From: Pseudophaeobacter sp965641885
GTDB lineage: Bacteria; Pseudomonadota; Alphaproteobacteria; Rhodobacterales; Rhodobacteraceae
Length of the DNA: 64,000 nucleotides
Direction: 5' to 3'
Assembly: GCA_965641885.1 (NCBI GenBank)
Contig: CBFFKJ010000004.1
Span: 59,671 to 123,670 of the forward strand
In this document: piece after piece, positions 49,120-57,245 of the stretch
How positions within the stretch are numbered: position 1 is the first letter of the stretch
Layout: every line of letters starts with the position of its first letter
Made by a program: the position numbers and the translations under genes
Notes under the pieces: model-generated
What the model saw: the letters and a program-made list of their open reading frames with translations, nothing else
Databases searched by the model: none
Told to the model about the DNA's origin: nothing

Positions 49120-49134
49120 TTGTCGCAGTTTGTA
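49120..49134 (+). promoter_or_regulatory. Candidate response-regulator box in a 307-bp gene-free region
   Basis: TTGTC GCAGT TTGTA, matching the tandem half-site pattern with one changed base. The stretch 48941-49247 between the divergent lipoprotein and EF-hand genes has no other recognisable feature apart from this box. Confidence 0.4.
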
Positions 49135-49247
49135 ACAGACCCCGCCTTTGTGACCTCGCGATACAAAACACCGGCTCGCGTGTTATTCCGCATCTGCAGG
49201 TGCATCCCATATAGTGGGTATCGCAACACTGACACGAGGTGATCGAA

Positions 49248-49856
49248 ATGAAACGCAACACTTTACTCGCTGCAATGACCCTGGCTGCAACCGCCTTTGG
49301 TGGCGCGGCCTTCGCGGATGCCAACCATGGGCACGGTGGGCAGCTTGGTGCCCAAGGTGGGGCAGGCATGATGCAGAACGGTGGTCCGGGCATGATGGCG
49401 AACATGGGCGGAATGATGGACATGATGAAGCGCATGCACGGGAACATGATGGGCGGCGGCATGATGGGCGCAGGCATGGGCAGTGGTATGATGGGCCCAG
49501 GCATGGGTGCCGGCATGATGCAAATGTTCGACACTGATGGAGACGGCACAACCACGCCGGAAGAAATGCGCACGCGGCTTCAGGCCAAGCTTTCCGAGTT
49601 TGACAGCGATGGGGATGGAAACCTCTCGATTACCGAGTTTGAAGCTCTCCACAGCGCAATGATCCGCGAAATGATGGTGGATCGTTTCCAACACCTCGAT
49701 GCCGATGGCGACGGCGCGGTGACGCCGGAAGAGATGGCCGCTCCTGCCGATAGGATGGAGCGGATGCAGATGATGCGGTCGAATATGGCAGATGCGCCTG
49801 CGCGGCCCGGCAACGGTCAGGGCATGGGCAACGGCTCCATGATGCAGGACAACTGA
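49248..49856 (+). CDS. Secreted Met-rich EF-hand protein
   Basis: A 202-residue protein with a signal peptide (to about 24), a His segment (ANHGHGG), a Met/Gly-rich stretch (41-93, about 20 methionines in GMM-type repeats), and three EF-hand loops starting at Asp95, Asp119 and Asp151 (DTDGDG, DSDGDG, DADGDG). The Met-rich part should bind Cu(I) or Ag(I) and the EF hands calcium. ATG 49248 has GAGGTGA upstream. It stands alone behind the box at 49120-49134. Confidence 0.85.
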   Translation: MKRNTLLAAMTLAATAFGGAAFADANHGHGGQLGAQGGAGMMQNGGPGMMANMGGMMDMMKRMHGNMMGGGMMGAGMGSGMMGPGMGAGMMQMFDTDGDGTTTPEEMRTRLQAKLSEFDSDGDGNLSITEFEALHSAMIREMMVDRFQHLDADGDGAVTPEEMAAPADRMERMQMMRSNMADAPARPGNGQGMGNGSMMQDN

Positions 49857-49862
49857 GCCAAT

Positions 49863-49888
49863 GGGTGCCGGTTTATTTTCCGGCACCC
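49863..49888. terminator. Stem-loop after the EF-hand gene
   Basis: GGGTGCCGG (49863-49871) pairs with CCGGCACCC (49880-49888) around an AT-rich 8-base loop, 6 bp after the stop codon. A T-run is lacking, but the position suits a transcription end. Confidence 0.6.
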
Positions 49889-49997
49889 GTCCTCACAACG
49901 CCAAAACCATTCGCGGTCGGGACATTGAACCGAACCGCGACCTGAACCGTTTAGCCTCGGTATGCCAACAAATAGAGACACTGAAAGGAAAATTCCC

Positions 49998-50384
49998 ATG
50001 GCCTATACCTATGATCGCGTCCTGAAAGACACCAAAATCGATGACGCAGAGATGCGTGTTCGGGATGCTTTGGCAGACAAGGGCTTCGGCGTTTTGACTG
50101 AGATTGACGTCAAAGCGACGATGAAAAAGAAACTTGATGCGGACATGCCGCCTTACCGCATCTTGGGGGCCTGTAATCCGGGCATGGCGCACAAAGCCAT
50201 CGAGATCGAGCCTCGCATCGGTGCGATGCTTCCCTGCAATGTTATCCTGCGGCAAGTGGACGGCGACACCGAGGTCAGCGCGGTCGATCCTGTCGCTTCG
50301 ATGCAGGCGGTGCAGAACCAAGACCTGGACGCGGTCGCCGGCGAAGTCCGCGATCTCCTGCGGGACGCCCTCGACACCGCGTGA
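49998..50384 (+). CDS. DUF302-family protein
   Basis: A 128-residue cytoplasmic-looking protein with the DUF302 pattern: AEMRVRDALADKGFGVLTEIDV, YRILGACNPGMAHKAIEIEP and LPCNVILRQ. The two cysteines (ACNPG, LPCNV) are conserved in the family. DUF302 proteins bind an unknown ligand and are common near redox and metal genes. ATG 49998 follows AAAGGAAAA. Confidence 0.85.
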   Translation: MAYTYDRVLKDTKIDDAEMRVRDALADKGFGVLTEIDVKATMKKKLDADMPPYRILGACNPGMAHKAIEIEPRIGAMLPCNVILRQVDGDTEVSAVDPVASMQAVQNQDLDAVAGEVRDLLRDALDTA

Positions 50385-50489
50385 TGGCGGGATGGGCGTT
50401 GGATGCCCTGTCGCAGAGCCAGCGCCATTGGCGGTGCTCGATTAATGCCATCTAATCCCCACGTAAATTCCTGATGAGGAACTGACCCA

Positions 50490-51410
50490 GTGCTGCCAGC
50501 GGGATTGCCATTTCCGGATATTGGAACCGACCTCTTCTCCTTCGACATCGGGGGGGTCACATTCGCACTCCGCTGGTACGCGCTAGCCTATATCTTCGGT
50601 ATCCTGATTGGCTGGCGCATTTGTTTGAGTGCCATAAGCCGTCCCGCGCTCTGGACATCAGTTGGACCGCCGCTTGACCGGACGCAGATCGAAGATCTTC
50701 TGACGTGGATCATCATCGGCGTGATTGCTGGTGGTCGCCTGGGCTTTGTACTGTTCTACCAGCCCGCATATTATCTCGCCAATCCCTTGGAGATTCTGAT
50801 GGTCTGGCAAGGCGGCATGTCTTTCCACGGGGGCTTCGCGGGCGTTGTCATCGCGGCCTTGTTGTTCTGCCTTCGACAAAACGCGTCATTGCTCAGCACT
50901 GGCGACTTGCTGGCTTTGACAACACCACCAGGCTTGTTTCTTGGGAGGCTGGCGAACTTCACCAACAACGAGCTGTGGGGGCGGCCGACGGACGTTCCCT
51001 GGGCGGTGATCTTTCCCGGCGAAGTCGCGCAGGCCTGCCCAGGGATTAGCGGCCTCTGCGCCCGACACCCGTCCCAGCTGTACGAGGCGCTATTGGAGGG
51101 GCTCATTCTTGGAATGCTGCTCATTTATCTCGCTTGGGGCCGGGGCTGGCTGAAAATGCCCGGTGCCTTGGCTGGCGTGTTTCTGACCGGCTATGGTCTT
51201 GCCCGAAGTTTCGTCGAGATGTTCCGGCAACCGGACCAACAGTTTGTGACGGCGGACAACCCGATTGGCCATGCGCTCCATTTTGGTGAGTGGGGTTTGA
51301 CGATGGGCCAGTTGCTCTCCATGCCGATGGTGTTGGTCGGGCTGGCGTTGATCGTGCTCGCCCGACGGGAACGGGGCCGGACAGCGCCACCCCGCAGATC
51401 CGCAATGTAA
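50490..51410 (+). CDS. lgt: Prolipoprotein diacylglyceryl transferase
   Basis: A 306-residue seven-helix inner-membrane enzyme that attaches diacylglycerol to the lipobox cysteine, the first step of lipoprotein maturation. Family motifs: GRLGFVLFYQP, GGMSFHGGF, GRLANFTNNELWGRPT and RHPSQLYEALLEG. GTG 50490 is the start, after a GAGGAAC-like site. With lspA and lnt at 4.3-6.4 kb it completes the lipoprotein pathway within the island. Confidence 0.92.
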   Translation: MLPAGLPFPDIGTDLFSFDIGGVTFALRWYALAYIFGILIGWRICLSAISRPALWTSVGPPLDRTQIEDLLTWIIIGVIAGGRLGFVLFYQPAYYLANPLEILMVWQGGMSFHGGFAGVVIAALLFCLRQNASLLSTGDLLALTTPPGLFLGRLANFTNNELWGRPTDVPWAVIFPGEVAQACPGISGLCARHPSQLYEALLEGLILGMLLIYLAWGRGWLKMPGALAGVFLTGYGLARSFVEMFRQPDQQFVTADNPIGHALHFGEWGLTMGQLLSMPMVLVGLALIVLARRERGRTAPPRRSAM

Positions 51411-51428
51411 TCACCATACTGATCTCTC

Positions 51429-51459
51429 TTGACCCTCCTGTGGATGGAAGCCTTAGGCA
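51429..51459 (+). promoter_or_regulatory. CueR-type promoter of the second copper ATPase
   Basis: TTGACC (51429-51434), a 19-bp spacer and TAGGCA (51454-51459). The spacer CTCCTG TGG ATGGAAG differs from the copA spacer at only a few bases and keeps an imperfect dyad. It precludes using the in-frame TTG at 51429 as a start codon. Confidence 0.72.
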
Positions 51460-51488
51460 AGAGAAGCATTCTCGGAAAGGACCGCAAA

Positions 51489-53834
51489 ATGAGCACCCCC
51501 GACAGTTCTGAAACCACAGCAGCTTCTTCGGTATTCGTTTGCCCAATGCACCCTGAGGTGCGGCAGGTTGAGCCCGGCAATTGTCCGAAATGCGGGATGC
51601 ATCTCGTGCCGGAATCGGAGCTCGAGGTCCATTCAGCACATGATCATCACGACCACCAAGCAGGTGCCGCGCCGGCGGATGGACGATATGATCTGGTTCC
51701 CCAAGGGCATGATGGTCCCATTTACACTTGCCCGATGCACCCTCAGGTGCGGCAGCCTGATCCGGGCGCGTGCCCGATCTGTGGCATGGGGTTGGAACTG
51801 GAATCCGGTGTGCCGGGCGATGAAGGTCCAAATCCCGAACTGGTGGATTTCACACGGCGGTTCTGGGTCGGCACAGTCCTGACGATCCCGCTCCTTGTCC
51901 TCACGATGGGGCCATTCGTCGGTTTCCCCGCAGTCCGGACTTTTTTTGGCGAAGGCACCACACAATGGATCGAATTGATCCTGGCAACGCCAGTGGTCTT
52001 GTGGTGCGGCTGGCCGTTTCTGGAACGCGGATGGATTTCGTTCCGCACATTGAACCTCAACATGTTCTCCCTGATCGGCATGGGCGTTCTTGCCGCCTGG
52101 CTCTTCAGCGTCGTTGCCGTTCTCGCACCGGACATATTCCCTGATGGGTTCCGAGACTCCGAAGGCCATGTCGGCGTCTACTTCGAGGCGGCGGCGGTGA
52201 TCGTGACGCTCGTGCTGCTCGGTCAGGTGATGGAATTGCGCGCACGTGAAGGAACCGGCAAGGCGATCCGTGCGCTACTCGATATGGCCGCCAAGACCGC
52301 GCGGGTCATGCGGGACGATGGCTCCGAAGAGGAGATCCCGCTGGAGGACGTACAGGTCGGCGACCGGCTGCGCGTACGGCCCGGTGACAAGGTTCCTGTC
52401 GATGGCGTGGTTCTGGACGGCCGGTCCTCGATCGACGAAAGCATGATCTCCGGTGAACCTGTGCCGGTCGAGAAGACCGAAGGCGACCCGGTAACTGGTG
52501 CGACGATCAACGGCACTGGCAGTCTGGTGATGGAGGCGACGCGTGTCGGGTCCGACACGATGCTGGCTCAAATTGTCGAGATGGTGTCGAACGCGCAGCG
52601 CTCGCGCGCCCCGATCCAGAAATATGCCGACAAGGTGGCGGGATATTTCGTTCCGGCCGTCATCGGTATCGCGGTCCTGTCCTTCATCGCCTGGGCGATC
52701 TGGGGGCCCGCGCCTGCGCTTTCCTACGCATTGATTTCGGCAGTGGCGGTTCTGATCATCGCTTGTCCTTGTGCGCTTGGCCTGGCGACACCGATGTCGA
52801 TCATGACGGCGACAGGACGGGGCGCTCAGGCAGGGGTCCTAATCAAGAACGCCGAGGCGCTGGAGCGGTTCGAGAAAGTCGATACCCTGATCGTCGACAA
52901 GACCGGCACGTTGACCGAAGGCAAGCCGCGGCTTGTCGACGTACTCCCGCAACCCGGCCACGACGAAGCCGAGGTCTTGCGTCTCGCCGCATCGCTTGAG
53001 CGCGGATCGGAGCACCCCTTGGCCGAAGCGATCGTCAGGGGTGCGGAGGAGCGAGATGTCAAAATGGACAATGCTCGGGACTTCGAGGCGATCACTGGCA
53101 AGGGCGTCAAGGGTGTTGTGGGCGGCAAAGCGGTGGCGCTCGGCAATCTGGCGATGATCCGCGAACTAGGGCTCGAGGCAGGCGCGTTGACCGCCAAGGC
53201 CAATGCCCGCCGCGACGAAGGTGAGACGGTAATGTTCGTGGTGCTGGATGGCGACATTGCAGGTCTTGTCGCTGTCGCCGATCCGGTGAAGAAGAGCACA
53301 CCTGCGGCCATCAAGGACCTGCATGAACTGGGGTTCCGCGTCATCATGGCGACCGGAGACAACGAACGCACTGCCAACGCCATCGGCGCACGGCTCGGCA
53401 TCGATGAGATCCGGGCCGACGTGCTGCCGGAGGACAAGGCGCGGATCATCCGTGAATTGCAAGAGGCGGGTCACAGGGTCGCGATGGCCGGGGATGGCGT
53501 CAACGACGCGCCGGCCTTGGCACAAGCCGATGTCGGCATCGCCATGGGCACTGGCGCCGATGTGGCCATCGAAAGCGCGGGCATCACGCTGGTCAAGGGC
53601 AACCTCGACGGTATCGTGCGTGCGCGGCGGCTCGCCCGGGCCACTATGCGCAACATCCGCCAGAACCTGTTCTTCGCGCTGATCTACAACGCCTCCGGCG
53701 TGCCGGTCGCGGCGGGAGTTCTGTTTCCCTTCTTTGGCATCCTCATCAGTCCGATGTTTGCTGCCTTCGCCATGAGCGCGTCGTCAATCTCGGTGGTGCT
53801 CAATTCGCTGCGCCTTCGCGGCGTTCGTATCTAG
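51489..53834 (+). CDS. Copper-transporting P-type ATPase with two CPMHP domains
   Basis: A 781-residue PIB-1 pump. The N-terminus has two short heavy-metal-binding (YHS-like) modules, CPMHPEVRQ...CPKCGMHL and CPMHPQVRQ...CPICGMGL, separated by a His-rich linker (HSAHDHHDH), instead of HMA domains. CPC (Cys426/Cys428), DKTGT (Asp470), SEHPLA, GDGVNDAPA, helix-7 YN and helix-8 MSASS mark copper transport. ATG 51489 has GGAAAGGA upstream. It probably acts beside CopA with a different donor or affinity. Confidence 0.93.
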   Translation: MSTPDSSETTAASSVFVCPMHPEVRQVEPGNCPKCGMHLVPESELEVHSAHDHHDHQAGAAPADGRYDLVPQGHDGPIYTCPMHPQVRQPDPGACPICGMGLELESGVPGDEGPNPELVDFTRRFWVGTVLTIPLLVLTMGPFVGFPAVRTFFGEGTTQWIELILATPVVLWCGWPFLERGWISFRTLNLNMFSLIGMGVLAAWLFSVVAVLAPDIFPDGFRDSEGHVGVYFEAAAVIVTLVLLGQVMELRAREGTGKAIRALLDMAAKTARVMRDDGSEEEIPLEDVQVGDRLRVRPGDKVPVDGVVLDGRSSIDESMISGEPVPVEKTEGDPVTGATINGTGSLVMEATRVGSDTMLAQIVEMVSNAQRSRAPIQKYADKVAGYFVPAVIGIAVLSFIAWAIWGPAPALSYALISAVAVLIIACPCALGLATPMSIMTATGRGAQAGVLIKNAEALERFEKVDTLIVDKTGTLTEGKPRLVDVLPQPGHDEAEVLRLAASLERGSEHPLAEAIVRGAEERDVKMDNARDFEAITGKGVKGVVGGKAVALGNLAMIRELGLEAGALTAKANARRDEGETVMFVVLDGDIAGLVAVADPVKKSTPAAIKDLHELGFRVIMATGDNERTANAIGARLGIDEIRADVLPEDKARIIRELQEAGHRVAMAGDGVNDAPALAQADVGIAMGTGADVAIESAGITLVKGNLDGIVRARRLARATMRNIRQNLFFALIYNASGVPVAAGVLFPFFGILISPMFAAFAMSASSISVVLNSLRLRGVRI

Positions 53835-53882
53835 AAGCGCGCAACAGCATTCGGACGAACCAAAATTAAAAGGGGACCATTT

Positions 53883-55208
53883 ATGCAGAGCGAAAAAGAA
53901 ACGTACCGCGAAGATTCCATCAGTCTGGGCGGAGCCATTGCGATGGGAACAGGCGTGATGATCGGCGCCGGAATCTTTGCGTTGACGGGGCAAATCGCGC
54001 AGCTCGCCGGCCCGCTTTTCCCGCTTGCATTCATCGCCGGCGCGGTCGTCACAAGCTTCAGCGCCTACAGCTACATCAGGATGTCGAACAAATGGCCGTC
54101 CTCGGGTGGCATCGCCATGATCCTGCAGAAGTGCTATGGCCCCGGAGCCATCGCGGGCGGTGCCGCGCTGCTGATGGCGCTCAGCATGGTGATCGCGGAA
54201 AGCCTCGTCGCGCGAACCTTCGCCACCTATGTCTTGCGCCCTTTCGATATCGAAGGCGGCCCACTGGTCCCCGCCCTGGCCGTGGCCGTGATCGTTTTCG
54301 CCTTTCTGGTGAACATCGCCGGAAATCGCTCGGTCGGGCTGTTCTCGCTGATCATGGCAGCGATCAAGATTGGAGGCATAGCTCTGTTTGGCATCGCGGC
54401 CCTGTGGTCTAGTGGTTTTGCGTTCGCCGCTGCGTCCGAGACCTCTCAATCCTACGGGCTCACGGGGTTCATCGCCTCTACGGCGCTGGCCATCCTCGCG
54501 TTCAAGGGGTTCACCACGATCACCAACAGCGGGGCCGAGATCACTGAACCAAATCGCAATGTTGGCCGAGCGATCATGTTCTCGATCGGAATCTGCGTCG
54601 TCGTCTACCTGTTGGTCGCCTACGGGGTCGGTTCGAGTCTCACGATCGAGGAGATCATCTCAGCGCGTGACTATTCGCTGGCACAGGCGGCGCAGCCCGC
54701 CCTTGGACAAACCGGCTTCATACTCACGGTGATCCTGGCCGCTGTCGCAACGGCGTCCGGCGTTCTGGCCAGCGTCTTCGCGGTGTCGCGTATGCTGGCG
54801 ATGCTGACCGACATGGAAATGATCCCGCACAGCCACTTCGGTATGCCAGGTCCCATCCAACGCCACACCCTGGTCTATACTGTCGTCATCGCAGCGACGT
54901 TGGCCGTGCTCTTTGATTTAGGCCGGATCGCATCCCTCGGTGCCTTCTTTTACCTCGTCATGGACATGATCATACATTGGGGCGTGTTCCACTATCGTCG
55001 AGCAGACGTCGGCGCCTCAGGTATCGTGCTTTTGACTGCCCTGGCGCTCGATGTAGTTGTACTGGCAGCTTTCACCGTGATGAAGCTTCAAAGCGACCCG
55101 ATGATCGTTCTGTATGCGGCTGTCGGAATGATCGCTGTCTTCGCTTTCGAGCGCGTTTACTTGTCGCGATGGTTGGCACCTCAGGCCGCGCATTCCCACG
55201 GTGAATAG
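53883..55208 (+). CDS. APC-superfamily amino acid permease
   Basis: A 441-residue protein with about 12 helices and the APC start motif GGAIAMGTGVMIGAGIFALTGQ, then SSGGIAMIL and FKGFTTITNSGAEITEPNRNVGRAI. Substrate is unknown. It ends in a His segment (QAAHSHGE). It is 48 bp after the copper ATPase and may be cotranscribed; similar permeases occur next to copper ATPases, where a role in amino acid or thiol uptake is possible. Confidence 0.87.
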   Translation: MQSEKETYREDSISLGGAIAMGTGVMIGAGIFALTGQIAQLAGPLFPLAFIAGAVVTSFSAYSYIRMSNKWPSSGGIAMILQKCYGPGAIAGGAALLMALSMVIAESLVARTFATYVLRPFDIEGGPLVPALAVAVIVFAFLVNIAGNRSVGLFSLIMAAIKIGGIALFGIAALWSSGFAFAAASETSQSYGLTGFIASTALAILAFKGFTTITNSGAEITEPNRNVGRAIMFSIGICVVVYLLVAYGVGSSLTIEEIISARDYSLAQAAQPALGQTGFILTVILAAVATASGVLASVFAVSRMLAMLTDMEMIPHSHFGMPGPIQRHTLVYTVVIAATLAVLFDLGRIASLGAFFYLVMDMIIHWGVFHYRRADVGASGIVLLTALALDVVVLAAFTVMKLQSDPMIVLYAAVGMIAVFAFERVYLSRWLAPQAAHSHGE

Positions 55209-55219
55209 CCAGCCATCAT

Positions 55220-55924
55220 TTAGCCCTGAAGGAATGCGATGCCTTGTGCACCGATTGCGATCAATCCGACCGACAGGGCAAACGCAAACAAGGCGAGCAG
55301 CATCAAGCCCGCTTTTATTGGCAAGCGACGAACGGTCGGTCCAAGAAATTCCGACTGCCCGAAAGCTGAAACATATAGCGGCAGCGCGCTGATCATTGTC
55401 GCATAAAGATAAACTCCGGAGATGTTCTCAAAAAACGCCGAACGCGCAAGGGTTGGGGCAACGACCGACAACGCGGTTGCACGACTGCCCCCGAATGACT
55501 CGAACCAGTCGGCAGACAAAACGTAGATCAGTGCGTGGAGGCTTGGAAAGAGAATGGCTCTGAGCAAGATATCCACCAGCACGAAAAACGCCGTATCTCG
55601 GCGGGCGACCTTTGGTTTCTGTATCACCGCGAAAAGAAAAAAACTGACATAGTTTATGGCAAAAACTACGGGCAGACCGTTGGTCGTAACTTGCCTCAGA
55701 AAGCGGGCCAGCGATGGCCCGCCGGCGGCAAGAGCCGCTGCAAAGCCCGGCGAAAGCAAGATATAAAGGCAGAGGACCGCCAGTAACGCTGCGAGGCTGA
55801 ATGCCAAGACAATGCTCACAAATTGAACACCGGGCATGTCGACGGAGAAAAACCTCTGCATGTTAGAACGTTGGCACATATACGGCTTGAGATCGAGGAT
55901 GTTGAACCTGCGTTTGGGAACCAA
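55220..55924 (-). CDS. Membrane protein, unknown function
   Basis: A 234-residue protein with five or six hydrophobic helices and no motif I recognise; it includes VVFAINYVSFFLFAVIQKP and SVVAPTLARSAFFEN. TTG 55924 is used because TGGAG lies 10 bases upstream; ATG 55879 and ATG 55861 are alternatives without ribosome sites. It is convergent with the permease gene. The region 55925-56169 beyond its start shows no gene. Confidence 0.6.
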   Translation of the reverse strand: MVPKRRFNILDLKPYMCQRSNMQRFFSVDMPGVQFVSIVLAFSLAALLAVLCLYILLSPGFAAALAAGGPSLARFLRQVTTNGLPVVFAINYVSFFLFAVIQKPKVARRDTAFFVLVDILLRAILFPSLHALIYVLSADWFESFGGSRATALSVVAPTLARSAFFENISGVYLYATMISALPLYVSAFGQSEFLGPTVRRLPIKAGLMLLALFAFALSVGLIAIGAQGIAFLQG

Positions 55925-56169
55925 GCATTCGCTCCAGGTCTTTGGGACGAATGAAATTTAAGTTTCGAAATCTCCTGAACCGCGTTCCATGTCTCGACTG
56001 CAGGCCGAGCGACATAACAAATGGTAGGTTACTGCCGGACCTAGTTGCGGAAATGTTGATAGCATTGGAAAGTAGCTTTTCTGCATGTCTTACGCTGGCG
56101 GTAATTTTCAGAACGGAATATTCCTATCCGAGTGGGCGGACTCCTTTCAGGGTCTATTGCAATCTGCGC

Positions 56170-56355
56170 GGAGATCGCGGCCATCGTGCCGCTTCCATGC
56201 AAAAGCCCATCATGGCTGCCGACCCAGATGCAAAAGTTTCGTGCGATCTGACTGCACCTATCGTCGGCGTCGACAGCACTCTGGATGAAACTGCATTGGC
56301 GGTAGCGATCAGCGACGCGGGCTACAGGTCTGAGAAGCTGGCTGAAGTTCGGTAG
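56170..56355 (+). pseudogene. Decayed copper chaperone (CopZ) with CxxC changed to RxxR
   Basis: From codon 56176 the translation RGHRAASMQKPIMAADPDAKV, split after its first half, aligns without gaps to the CopZ segment CGHCTAAIESAVKTADPNAGV, and continues with SCDLTAPIVGVDSTLDETALAVAISDAGY to match the rest of the HMA fold. Both copper-binding cysteines are arginine (CGC at 56176-56178 and CGT at 56185-56187, each one T-to-C change from a Cys codon). No start codon or normal N-terminus is present. I call it a pseudogene; 56356-56533 after it is empty. Confidence 0.65.
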
Positions 56356-56533
56356 CACAAGACGCGTCAGCATCGCTCCGCTGACCGGAGGGGAATATTG
56401 GCTCTTTATATGTTTCTGATATGCAACATTTTCTGACGGCAGCGGCCGAATCTCGCCTTTTTCACAAAAAAGCGACAAACCTTCCTGCGCAGGACGGATT
56501 GACTGGATTGCTTCGGTATCCGATATCTAGAGC

Positions 56534-56950
56534 ATGAGCTTTCGAGTTTTCATATCATGCTGGTTCAAGACGTTTACGTGCATTGCGTTTGCGTTAGCCT
56601 TGGTATTTTCACCACCTTCTGCCGCTCACGCGGCGTCCGGCATGCATGACGGACATCAAGCCAAGTCTATTGTTGTCGTTGGTGCCGCCATGACTCATGA
56701 CACCGGAAGCGATGCGCATCACGCGCATGAGAAGCTTAGGGTCGCAAGCGACATCGCAGCGTCCGACAAGGATGGCAAAGAGCAACAATCCCAAGAGTGT
56801 TGCAACGGTATCTGTATTTCTGTCGTCTTCCTCGAAGACACCAAGATCGAAGCAGAGCCGGTTGGTACAAGTGAATATGTCATTCTCGACGGTCAAACGT
56901 ATTCGGTGGAAACAGCAGGGTTCCTGCGGCCCCCTCGATTCCTGATCTGA
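56534..56950 (+). CDS. Small secreted His-rich protein, unknown
   Basis: A 138-residue protein with a signal peptide (to about 33), HDGHQ, HDTGSDAHHAHEK and a CCNGIC cluster, ending in LRPPRFLI. The C..G.C..VVFL arrangement recalls 35235-35564. Likely a periplasmic metal-binding protein at the head of the TolC-MCO-cupredoxin series. ATG 56534 is the only good start. Confidence 0.62.
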   Translation: MSFRVFISCWFKTFTCIAFALALVFSPPSAAHAASGMHDGHQAKSIVVVGAAMTHDTGSDAHHAHEKLRVASDIAASDKDGKEQQSQECCNGICISVVFLEDTKIEAEPVGTSEYVILDGQTYSVETAGFLRPPRFLI

Positions 56951-57023
56951 ACCGACGCCCAAAACGGGTGTGAGCCTTGCGCAGAGTCTGCGTGAGACAA
57001 CGTTCACCAATCAGGTTACTTTC

Positions 57024-57245
57024 ATGAAAATTCATCTACTTATGGGGGCTTCGGCCCTCGGGCTTGGCGCATGCGCCTATGAGCCCACCCCGTTGCCGTC
57101 CGTCGCGACCCAACAGGCCGTCGTCAACACGGCAGTTTCATCGCCGATCAGCTATCAGGACCCCTTGGCGGGCTACACCTATCGCGGCCCTACAGGTCCC
57201 CGCGACTGGCGTTCCGTCAATCAAGAACAGACGGAGGGCAACTGA
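57024..57245 (+). CDS. Small lipoprotein preceding the TolC-like gene
   Basis: A 73-residue lipoprotein with lipobox ALGLGAC (Cys about 17) and a short Pro/Gln-rich mature part ending YRGPTGPRDWRSVNQEQ. Function unknown; the TolC-family gene starts in its stop codon (TGATG), implying a shared role in outer-membrane copper export. Confidence 0.68.
   Translation: MKIHLLMGASALGLGACAYEPTPLPSVATQQAVVNTAVSSPISYQDPLAGYTYRGPTGPRDWRSVNQEQTEGN

Noticed and set aside
51429..51488. N-terminal extension of the second copper ATPase from TTG 51429
   Set aside because: TTG 51429 is the -35 element of a CueR-type promoter; ATG 51489 has a strong ribosome site.
56499..56529. TTGACT, 19 bp, TATCTA: another apparent MerR-type promoter
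   Set aside because: The only plausible start codon of the downstream gene (ATG 56534) is 5 bases below the -10 box, so a transcript from it would lack the start, and the spacer dyad is poor.
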